DNA of 64,000 bases, taken from positions 14,683,779-14,747,778 of the forward strand of contig CM039466.1 in the NCBI GenBank assembly GCA_022414725.1, read 5' to 3'. Every line of letters begins with the position of its first letter. The first letter of the stretch is position 1. Origin of the DNA: Microglena sp. YARC (Eukaryota; Chlorophyta; Chlorophyceae; Chlamydomonadales; Chlamydomonadaceae). Made by a program: the position numbers and the translations under genes. The notes below the pieces were generated by a model, which was not told the DNA's origin, did no database searches, and was given only the letters and a program-made list of their open reading frames with translations. This document shows, piece by piece, positions 10,201 through 18,108 of this stretch.

Positions 10201-12965
10201 CTAAGGACAAGATGAGGTCGGTCCTCGTTGAGGACATGAAGGAAACTATGAAGCTGCCACCTGGAGAGCTGAAGTTCTTCCTGAAGTCCGTGACCGACGA
10301 CTTGTATGTCCACGAGTATGAAGCTTTCAAGATCAAGGACGAAGTGGACAATGTCGCGTTCACTACCGCGGTAGGTTCATGTTGTATATTAAGTTATTTT
10401 CAGACATGATCGGGATGATTGTGATGAAGTACGGTGGTGTGCCATTTTTCGTTATTGACAGCGATTCACTTCTCGCATTGGACGATGCTTCCGAGTATGA
10501 TCGGGAAGACTGTGCGTGTGCCATATCTAGTTATTGACGGCGAATCCCTTCTTGCATTGGATGATGCTGCCGATTATGATCGGGAGATGCTTCCTAGTAT
10601 GATCGTTATCATGACAAGAAAACTCTTTTATTCGCAGACGTTTGCATCGGCATACAAGGCTTCGTTGGTTCATTACAAGACAGAAGTGTCAGCGGGCTTC
10701 GTCATCTACATCATCGACAGGCTTCTCAAGCAACACAATGTCTCGCCTGTGTCCTTTCGTGACGACTTGAAGTTACGCTTCAATTCTGGTTCGCCGCTTG
10801 ACCTTGAGGCAAAGGGCTTCACGCACATGCACGCCTTCTTGGGCAATAACGCGGAACCCGCCGTTACCAACAAACCCCTTCCGCTGGTTGGCATCGCCTT
10901 CAGCAGCAAGGCAGCTTCTGAAATCTTGATCGGGGGCATTCGATCCGATGCTTCGATTCCCGCACATCAGGTCTTCTCCGGGTGGCTGAGGGACTATACC
11001 GCCCAGAGAAGGGATTGGTATGGTATACCACCTAGGGATGAAGTTTTGATGCCCAAGCTAACCATCACCGAGGTCACGCAAGTGGGAGGTCTGCTGAGTT
11101 TCGCGACAGACAAGGAAGCGCTAAACCAGCTTCTCGACAGGTGGGTTTCTGTGATCAGGACAAGGGTCCAGCAAAAAAACCAGGCACAGATTATCAGTAC
11201 CCTGGCCGCTAGCATTGACGACATGAAGTTGCTAGTTCAGCCTGACCAGGAGTACCCAATGGCGACAGACGGCCTCCAACAACCAATCTGTGATGATATG
11301 TCCAAGTTCCTCGAGGCCTGCCGTGAACTGCTTTTCGCACACCCCATTCCGCCTCGCAGTATCCATCTCGATGCGTTGAACACCATCAGGGGAGTCGTGG
11401 GTTTCCTCGTCATGGACTTAACAAGGCGGAGGAAAGATGGAGCAGCAGGGATTCCGATGTTGAACCTGACAGAGGAGGTCTTGTTGTCATTGGCAGTAAA
11501 GTACGGTGATTTGCCAGTGTGGAAAAGGGGAGAGCCTTCCGAACGCTTTTTCCGTCTCTACGATGGTGGACAGATGTATCCACACCTGATGTCGGCAGCT
11601 ACAGCAGTGTTCATGGACGCTGACCACCAGATTGGAGCCGGTCGGGTCCAGCAAGAGACGGCAACAGTCAGCGCGCACCTTTACAACATGAAGGCGAAAA
11701 CATTCCAGTGTGATGAAATCCGTAAGGTGCGTAGATGTTTAAAATGATAGACTACAAGTTGAAAAGTTGACGCTCCCGATCATAATCGGGAGGATGATGT
11801 GTTAAGCATGTCTTTTCACCACTTCAAAATCCATTACACATAATCCTTCCGATCACAGTCGGGAGCATCCCGTTGTTCAACTTGTCTTCCAACCCATAAT
11901 CTAACTGACTTGTACATATTTCGTTTACTCTTGCAGGTGCCTGGCAAACTGATCGACTTGGTGATCATCGACCCCTGTCTCACTGGCGATGAAAAGGGAC
12001 CGTTGTGGCTCGTCGATGAAGACTCTTGGAGTTCGACTGATGTGATCGACATGCTGCGGAACTTAGCAGGCCAGAATCGGAAGTTTGCCTCAGTGTGCCA
12101 TGTGGTCGTGTACACCAACCAAGAGGAAGGCAGCAGGTTCCTTGTGGCTTTCAGAGAAGCTGGCGTGGCTGACATTCGCCTTACCCACATTACACGCATG
12201 GGGCCAGACTTCAAGACACATTCCACCAGCATCGCCATCTCTGGGATCTTGCATCAAGGTGCGGGACAAGCGGGCCCGTCCTCGAAAGCTTCCATTTCTT
12301 CTTCTGGTCTTGCCGCTGCCATCACGGTCTTCCTACCGCCTATTGACGCACAGAAAAGTGCCATTGGACGCCCCGACATTAGCGGCTGCTCGATGAGTCC
12401 CAAACAAGTTGGATACCGCAGGAGAAGTGTCGCCGAATTCCGTCACTTTGTGCGGGAGCTTAGCTCCGTTGGCAACTATGTGATGTGCATGCAAGCTGGC
12501 GATGCCTCGGGCATGCTACCGGCTTTGCTAGAGAGGAGGAACGCCATTGGCTTGGACTGTATCACTCAGAAGCTTGGGGCTGCTGCATGGCGTTTGAACA
12601 TGTTTGCAAAAACGGAGCAGGCTATTCTATCACGTCTCGAAGCCTGTACTGATGCAGATGATGAAACAAGGGTGAGGACGGCGGTACTGGTTCAGGAAGA
12701 CATTGACGCAGAGTTTCGCGACAACCCTGCTGAGCCCAGTGAGGAAATGATGCAAAAGCTAGAGACGTGTCTCCAGACATATCGCGAGAAGAAAGCCGCA
12801 AATTGGCCTGAGGACGAGTTCGAGGCCTGCAAGGAGAAGGTTCTGGAAAGCTGCATCAGTGCAGGAACAGTAAAAGGGCTGATGAGGACCAAGAAGTTAA
12901 ATTTAGCCCTCGTTGGGTTGCGTGCCAACTTGTTCCCAGAGCAAGACGAGTCAGTTAGCACATGA
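4239..12965 (+). CDS. Large five-exon gene, protein of about 1,680 residues, function unknown
   Basis: Proposed exons: 4239-4983, 6502-7294, 8984-10370, 10638-11726 and 11937-12965 (TGA). Junctions 2/3 (phase 2), 3/4 and 4/5 (phase 0) are GT-AG and keep frame. Junction 1/2 is not clean. The best donor (GTAAGT at 4984) lies just after an in-frame TAG at 4977-4979, and a one-base indel in exon 1 would reconcile both, so a frameshift, assembly error or missed small exon is possible. The N-terminus is rich in Pro/Gln/Ala with short AVPAQPRQPA-type repeats. Exon 3 begins with a basic, nuclear-type segment containing KKRGRG, followed by a globular domain and an acidic EEEEEGDYEE stretch. Exon 5 starts with DLVIIDPCLTGDEKGP, faintly like the DPP region of DNA/RNA methyltransferases, but I would not assign that function. 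It is divergent to the DUF7869 gene; the two may be partners in one large mobile element (inference). Confidence 0.65.
5041..6447 (+). repeat. Intronic hairpin array: 18 copies, exact 79-bp period
   Basis: Intron 1 of the large gene contains 18 copies of a 79-bp unit. The CTCCCG hairpin starts run from 5075 to 6418, an interval of exactly 17 x 79. Each unit has the palindrome CTCCCGATTATGATCGGGAG, then a GAGTACATGTTTTCTG segment. The last five units carry the variant CTCCCGACTACGATCGGGAG. The unit has no frame-compatible stop in some phases, giving chance open frames that are not genes. Confidence 0.95.
7440..8930 (+). repeat. Second intronic hairpin array: 16 copies, about 79-bp period
   Basis: Intron 2 (7295-8983) has two copies of a longer unit near 7440-7665, with a degenerate hairpin. 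They are followed by 16 hairpin units whose CTCCCG starts run from 7719 to 8902, again averaging 79 bp. The sequence between hairpins differs from intron 1 (GGATGTTCAATGCTCAA and relatives). Intact palindromes alternate with a CTCCCGAGTATAATCGGCAG form whose stem has one broken pair. Confidence 0.95.
10488..10586 (+). repeat. Two hairpin repeats in intron 3 of the large gene
   Basis: Palindrome-family members at 10488-10508 and 10567-10586 lie inside intron 10371-10637. Their starts are 79 bp apart, the same spacing as in the two large arrays. The sequence around them is itself duplicated (GTGCCAT...TTATTGAC). Confidence 0.85.
11773..11865 (+). repeat. Two hairpin repeats in intron 4 of the large gene
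   Basis: CTCCCGATCATAATCGGGAG at 11773-11792 has an 8-bp perfect stem. A variant lies at 11846-11865. Both are inside intron 11727-11936. Confidence 0.85.
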
Positions 12966-13507
12966 TCTGTCAGCACTAAGTGCAGAAGTTAGCACCAATG
13001 GACTTGTTGGCAGCAGTTCAACATTAGCATTGTGCACAAGTTTCACGAGTGTACTTGTTTGCACCATCCAACACACATTTTGAGTGATTTCAGGATTCTA
13101 GGATGGCAGGTTGCAGATTTCAGGATTTAAATTTGTGTTATGTACATAATGAGCTTATGAGGTATGAAATTATGAATAATAAGTCCTGAGTTAGGAGTTA
13201 TTAGTTCTGACTTGTATAAGGTACATATAAGTTCTGAGTTGTGAGTTATAAATTATGAGGTACACATAAGTACAGATTTCGGAGTCGTAAGTACTAAGTT
13301 GTAATTTTGAACTGTTGAGTTGTGAGTTGTGAGATAAATAATTATGAGCAATGCGTTCAAGACTTTGTAAACAGCTTTCACCTTCCTCTTGACTGTCCTC
13401 TACAATTGATTTTGTATTCCAATACTTTCTCTCTCTCCAAACGAGCAAATCAATGTTACAATTGAAATTGAAGGGAATAGTCTCTTTCTCAGGAATACAA
13501 CAAAACA
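12966..13507. other. Gene-free, AT-rich spacer
   Basis: No convincing ORF. The stretch 13160-13340 is a degenerate run of short GAGTTATGAG and TAAGT words. I place the change from the spliced-gene region to the viral-like region here, by gene content only. Confidence 0.5.
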
Positions 13508-13605
13508 ATCTTACAAAATAAATTGTAAGATATTTTCGTAAAAGCCACCAAAAAAGCAAAATCAATTAATTTGCGAAAACGATCTTACAATATTTATCGT
13601 AAGAT
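13508..13605 (-). terminator. Two tandem hairpins at the 3' end of the ankyrin gene
   Basis: 13508-13531 is a perfect 9-bp stem (ATCTTACAA / TTGTAAGAT) around AATAAA. 13582-13605 is a 7-bp stem (ATCTTAC / GTAAGAT). The TAA stop of the minus-strand ankyrin gene (13594-13596) lies in the loop of the second hairpin. Hairpins overlapping gene ends are a known 3'-end or polyadenylation signal in several NCLDV families. Confidence 0.6.
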
Positions 13606-14517
13606 TTCAGTAAAATAAAAAATCCGTTCGGAAGCAGGAACGCCCATTAGAACCTTGCAGACATCCACATGTCCTTCCTTAGCGGCGGCACTCAGTGCCT
13701 GGCTTTCGTTGTCATCTGCCTTGGCACGGTGCTTCTCGCCCGCTAACTCAGGATTCATCAGAACCATGCATACATCGAGATAGCCTCCTTTAGCGGCGTA
13801 CCTCAGTGCATAGCTGAAGACTGCATCAGATTTGGCACGGTACTCCTCACCCGCGAATTCCGGATTCATCAGAACCTTGCAGACATCGAGATAGCCTCCA
13901 CTAGCGGCGAACCTCAGTGCCTGGCTTTCGTTGGCATCTGCCTTGGCACGGTGCTCCTCGCCTGTGAACTCAGGATTCATCAGAACCTTGCATACATCCA
14001 GATAGCCTCCCCGAGCGGCGTGCCTCAGTGCCTGGCTGGTGTTGACATCTGCCTTTGCGCAGTGCTCGCCTGCAAACTCCGGATCCATAAGAAGCTTGCA
14101 GAGATCCACATGACCTCCCTTAGCGGCGTACTCCAATGCCCGGATGTCGTTGTGATCTTTTAGCAATATGCTGACGACGTCGGCTTGCCCGGCCTTACAC
14201 GCTAACATCATGGGGTTCTGATTGAGATGATCACATCTGTCCACGAGCGCCTGTGCTTCACATGCAGCGTCAGCAGCGAAAGCAGTATGCATGGCTCGAC
14301 TGATGAATCCTGCGTGCATCCAGTTCCCGTGCTTCTTCCAACTGCCTGCTCGGCGCATGATCAAAACCACGGTTTCCATCTGAAGCGCGTCCATACCGGT
14401 CCGATTGTGTATCAAAATCTCCTCCTTCAAGCTTCGACGTGACCTGAGGATGAAAGAGAGATCTTCGGTACACTGCCACAGAACATGTCTACATTTTCTA
14501 AGCGCTAAACCGACCAA
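13594..14517 (-). CDS. Ankyrin-repeat protein
   Basis: A 307-residue intronless ORF. After a basic N-terminal region of about 100 residues, ankyrin repeats run to the end, with cores such as MLACKAGQADVVSILL, ALEYAAKGGHVDLCKLLM and ALRHAARGGYLDVCKVLM. The repeats are unusually long, with an insert like NPEFAGEEHRAKADANES between the helix pairs, and are nearly identical, so they expanded recently. Such proteins are abundant in giant viruses and amoebal or algal genomes and usually bind partner proteins; the partner is unknown. The last 10-15 residues are encoded by sequence matching the terminal repeat of the MITE at 31194-31361, so the C-terminus may have been replaced by MITE sequence. The stop codon sits in a hairpin loop. 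Confidence 0.8.
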   Translation of the reverse strand: MVGLALRKCRHVLWQCTEDLSFILRSRRSLKEEILIHNRTGMDALQMETVVLIMRRAGSWKKHGNWMHAGFISRAMHTAFAADAACEAQALVDRCDHLNQNPMMLACKAGQADVVSILLKDHNDIRALEYAAKGGHVDLCKLLMDPEFAGEHCAKADVNTSQALRHAARGGYLDVCKVLMNPEFTGEEHRAKADANESQALRFAASGGYLDVCKVLMNPEFAGEEYRAKSDAVFSYALRYAAKGGYLDVCMVLMNPELAGEKHRAKADDNESQALSAAAKEGHVDVCKVLMGVPASERIFYFTEILR

Positions 14518-14522
14518 TTCCT

Positions 14523-14990
14523 CATACAGCTAGGGACATTTGGTATTGGGACCATATAAGTGCTTGACATGACAGTAACATTACAAAATGCCAAGGTATC
14601 ATCCATTAATTGATTCAGTATGACCATACACAAGTGCTTGACATGACAGTAACAGTAACATTACAAAATGCCAAGGTATCATCCATTAATTGATTCAGTA
14701 TGACCATACAAAAGTGCTTGACATGACAGTAACAGTAACATTACAATCAAGAACAACCTATGATTTTGACAAGGCACAACCCTGTTTGAAGACACATCTC
14801 ACTGCACCAGTCATCCTACAAGTAGGGCTGACAATTGCCAATGAATTCGTCAATTCAAACATAAGTTTATGCCAAGGCTTCATCCATTATTTGATTCAGT
14901 ATGGCCATACACAAGTGCTTGACATGACAGTAACATTACAATCAAGAAACAACCTATGAATTGGACAAGGAAACCCTGTACAAACTCACT
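14523..14990. repeat. Solitary IS630-type end followed by diverged direct repeats
   Basis: 14523-14538 is CATACAGCTAGGGACA, also present at 17092 and 26908 beside a dead IS630 transposase. It is followed by four copies of a unit beginning AAGTGCTTGACATGACAG, at about 14559, 14632, 14711 and 14911. Three of them contain a CCATTAATTGATTCAGTATG segment or a close variant. No gene is visible here or in 14991-15183. Confidence 0.65.
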
Positions 14991-15183
14991 AGGGGTTGTG
15001 TGAAGGAATCTGCTGCTGGGTAGCGTTCAGGATTCCTTTGATGTTAACCTCAATGAAGTCTGCTCCCATGAGAATCGAGATGGTCAGTATGCACATCAAC
15101 ACTGCAATGGGGAATGCAGTGTGTGTCAGGTATATGCCAGTGTAAGGACAACAACAAGTAAAAATTTATTAGTAGCTGTGGAT

Positions 15184-15440
15184 GTTACACTCAGACCGGT
15201 GAATAATGTTACATGACATGTTACATTGTGCAAAATAGAATAGTTGTACATTGAATGTACAGAGGACAGCAAATTCAATATGATTCGAATGGTGTTGTTC
15301 CGCCATGGATAATAGCAAGTTGGTGAACCGTGACCATTACAGAGGTACGTAGCGCATAATTACAAGCTGGCAGGAACGCAGTGTCGAGCGTAGTGAGAAG
15401 ACAAAACACATACAGTCGGACTTTGGGGACTCGGGATAAA
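15184..15440 (+). pseudogene. Internally deleted derivative of the Fanzor transposon
   Basis: It begins with GTTACACTCAGACCGGT followed by AATAATGTTACA, almost identical to the left end of the 22.6-kb element. It then jumps to sequence matching the last 200 bp of the Fanzor gene: the RuvC-III region around CATGGATAATAGCAAGTT and GTGAACCGTGACC, then ATTACAAGCTG, CGCAGTGTCGAGCG and GGGGACTCGG of the 3' region. The transposase and most of Fanzor are missing, so this is a non-autonomous copy. What remains (left end plus 3' noncoding region) is what a trans-mobilised element and a guide-RNA locus would need to keep. No matching right inverted repeat was found. Confidence 0.8.
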
Positions 15441-15668
15441 CTCACCAAGATTGGATGTCATCAACTACCAAGGCTGCTCCGAACAATGAAGTACCACGCA
15501 CTCGAGGGATGCAGCCTTTATAGCTTTTCAGCTTTCCTTCCACCTCTAAACTTATTAGAGTCCCTGAGTATTCTGGGTTGACTTGGGCATGTTTCCTGTG
15601 TTACGAAAAAATGGAGCATAAATCAGTCAGTCAGTCAGTCAGGCAGGCAGTGCATCAGCAGCATTTGA

Positions 15669-16437
15669 CTATCCTGTAAGCTAGATCCGACCAGATCAAC
15701 TCGATATAGCATCCTGTAAGCTATCGAACACTCGCGACAGTGCAGGAAGGTAGTGCAGCAGCAGCATCTAACAACTATCCTGTAAGCTAGATCTGACCAG
15801 CTCAACTCGATATAGCATCCTGTAAGCTATCGAACACTCGCGACATTGCAGGAAGGCAGTGCAGCAGCAGCATCTAACAACTATCCTGTAAGCTAGATCC
15901 GACCAGCTCAACTCGATATAGCATCCTGTAAGCTATCGAACACTCGCGACAGTGCAGGAAGGCAGTGCAGCAGCAGCATCTAACAACTATCCTGTAAGCT
16001 AGATCCGACCAGCTCAACTCGATATAGCATCCTGTAAGCTAACGAACACTCGCGACAGTGCAGGAAGGCAGTGCAGCAGCAGCATCTAACAACTATCCTG
16101 TAAGCTAGATCCGACCAGATCAACTCGATATAGCATCCTGTAAGCTATCGAACACTCGCGACAGTGCAGAAAGGCAGTGCAGCAGCAGCATCTAACAACT
16201 ATCCTGTAAGCTAGATCCGACCAGCTCAACTCGATATAGCATCCTGTAAGCTATCGAAAACTCGCGACAGTGCAGGAAGGTAGTGCAGCAGCAGCATCTA
16301 ACAACTATCCTGTAAGCTAGATCCGACCAGCTCAACTCGATATAGCATCCTGTAAGCTATCGAACACTCGCGACAGTGCAGGAAGGCAGTGCAGCAGCAG
16401 CATCTAACAACTATCCTGTAAGCTAGATCCGACCAAC
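15669..16437. repeat. Tandem array, 106-bp unit, 7-8 copies
   Basis: Units start with CTATCCTGTAAGCTAGATC at 15669, 15775, 15881, 15987, 16093, 16199, 16305 and 16411 (the last partial), an exact 106-bp period. Each unit holds two copies of ATCCTGTAAGCTA and a GCAGCAGCAGCATC run. Copies differ by only a few bases, so the array is young or homogenised. No coding sequence was recognised here or in 15441-15668. Confidence 0.95.
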
Positions 16438-16809
16438 TTCACCTGGTTGGTTGAACAAACGCGATTGATTGAGCGAGCAAAAGCACTTCCTGAGCAATTA
16501 GCGAACAGGCGATGCAACTCGTCGCGAAATCCTGGAAGCTTCCGAATTTCCAAGAATTGAGTGGTAACCAGCGAAAGATGTGGTGCTTCCTCGCTGCACC
16601 GAGCATATAAACCGACCAAACCCTTATCATGTTTCAGCTGAAGATCGCGACGTTCGACATGTCTATCCTGTGACAGGTCACCTTTCACCGATGCGAGCGT
16701 TTGCGGTCAGCCAGCTCGACCAGATGTAACCAGGTCAGATCCGACACGTGTTTCTGCGAGTCCGCAGCTGAATCCCCCTGCCACACATCGTGTGTCCCGA
16801 CATATATTG

Positions 16810-16829
16810 TCAAGCAGAGGTCTGCTTGA
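16810..16829. terminator. Hairpin of the TCAAGCAGA..TCTGCTTGA family
   Basis: TCAAGCAGAGGTCTGCTTGA has a 9-bp stem and is preceded by the CGACACGTG / GAGTCCGCAGCTGAATCC module seen again at 43.9, 50.5 and 52.7 kb. It is one of ten copies in 16-53 kb. Probably a 3'-end or regulatory hairpin of the viral-like genes (inference). Confidence 0.5.
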
Positions 16830-17091
16830 TACGACACGACACGTGTCCCCCATGATGCGCCCATGAAAATACGAGTGTAAACCGACATGTCATCAGATCT
16901 GCCACGTGTTTTTCGCGCGCCTCGAATCTTCACACGAGTCCGCAGCTGAATTCCAGTGCCCCACTCCTCAAGACCACGTGTCGTCTCAAGCAGGCTTCTG
17001 ATTGACAACACTATGGGAATTCTGAAGGGAGGACCGCATGCCCACGGAGTGAAGAGATTAAAGGGGGGGGGGCATGCATCCCATACAGCTA

Positions 17092-17155
17092 GGGACACTT
17101 TGTCTTTTGGGGATTCTGAAAATTTGACCAATTCAAGCTTGTAACCGATCTTGTG
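17092..17155. repeat. Solitary end block of an IS630-type element, upstream of a small gene
   Basis: CATACAGCTAGGGACA is followed by GGGGATTCTGAAAA, TTGACCAATTCAAG and TTGTAACCGATCTTGT. The same block lies at 26908-26998 at the 3' end of a dead transposase. Parts of it recur near 28.1, 38.2 and 44.3 kb. Here it sits about 75 bp upstream of the ATG at 17230 and may supply its promoter. Confidence 0.6.
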
Positions 17156-17229
17156 TGTATAAGCGCATTGCTTGAAGTTTACACTACTGGGAGAGTGATC
17201 TGCTCGTTGCAAAGCTATATTCCGTTGTC

Positions 17230-17574
17230 ATGAATATTCCCCCTTCTGCACGCCTCCACATTGACTACCAGGGAGCCATAAGCAAGAGAGACGATCTGGG
17301 GAGGGTTGCTTCATCCACTGCTGGAGGGAGTGTTGATTCAGTCTCAAACGTAGGGCAGACGGCGGCAACTCTTCTCTCCGCGAGCTCAGAAATGACCAAT
17401 GAGGAGATAAATGTCAATCTTGTCGAGCTGACCAGGCGTATCGATAAGATGAACACGCACCTGACTACCCGAATGGACGAGATGAACACGCACCTAACTA
17501 CCCAAATGGATGACCTGACACTGCGCATGGGGAAGGTTGAGCTCAGGTACGCATCCTACGTTTTTGAGAATTGA
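17230..17574 (+). CDS. Small coiled-coil protein (114 aa)
   Basis: Starts at ATG 17230, about 75 bp after a conserved repeat block. The C-terminal half has a heptad-like repeat (RRIDKMNTHLTTRMDEMNTHL and a third copy) typical of a short coiled coil. The N-terminal half is polar and low in hydrophobic residues. No family is recognised. It converges on the minus-strand gene ending at 17556, with the stops overlapping by 19 bp, an arrangement common in compact viral genomes. Function unknown. Confidence 0.55.
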   Translation: MNIPPSARLHIDYQGAISKRDDLGRVASSTAGGSVDSVSNVGQTAATLLSASSEMTNEEINVNLVELTRRIDKMNTHLTTRMDEMNTHLTTQMDDLTLRMGKVELRYASYVFEN

Positions 17575-17873
17575 GCGACCGAGAGGAACTCTGACTCGGG
17601 CGTGACCTCCTCCCCGAAGGGGTGCATGTCCTCCATCGGTGTCGTCGCAGCAGGAGATAGCGCCGCAGCAGCTGGAGATAGCGCCGCCGCAGCTGGAGCA
17701 GTATTGTTGTTGTTGGTGGTGGTGTTGGTGAAATTTTTGCATGTAACGACATAGTTGTTGGTGGCCGACCCGAAGCTGTTGTTGATTGTGAAAGTGTTTT
17801 TTTTCCTCAACGCCTCCAGTTCCGCTTCCATTTCATCGATCCGATTCTCGAGGTACGCCATGCGCTTCTCCAT
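17556..17873 (-). CDS. Small coiled-coil protein with Asn/Thr- and Ala-rich tail (105 aa)
   Basis: The N-terminus MEKRMAYLENRIDEMEAELE is a clear heptad coiled coil. It is followed by an N/T-rich segment with TNTTTNNNN and a duplicated APAAAALSPAAAALSP stretch. The organisation resembles the convergent gene at 17230 (coiled coil plus polar region) in mirrored order, but I do not see sequence identity. No family recognised; a possible structural or oligomeric viral protein. Confidence 0.55.
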   Translation of the reverse strand: MEKRMAYLENRIDEMEAELEALRKKNTFTINNSFGSATNNYVVTCKNFTNTTTNNNNTAPAAAALSPAAAALSPAATTPMEDMHPFGEEVTPESEFLSVAQFSKT

Positions 17874-18108
17874 GAAGTCAACATCAACAGCTCCCTTGGG
17901 GTGAGACCTCCGCTTGTGTCATCATGCATTTCTCCATGAGGAGAGAACCCCCTTATGTTTGTTACATTGTAGTCTTCCACAAGGGGGTCACGGCAACCTC
18001 CCCCCTAGCTCGCTCTCGGTGCAGGCATCGATCAATGCTTGGTCAACCACAACGGGTCGCCATGAATTCATTTGATTGACCGAAAAAATGTATGAAGAAT
18101 GCCTGAGA

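Noticed and set aside
11834..12238. 134-codon minus-strand frame opposite the large gene
   Set aside because: It overlaps a spliced exon with clear continuity and the intron hairpin; composition is that of an antisense shadow.
16685..17212. 175-codon minus-strand frame
   Set aside because: It runs through a dispersed hairpin module, a G-run and an IS630 end block, and has no protein-like core.
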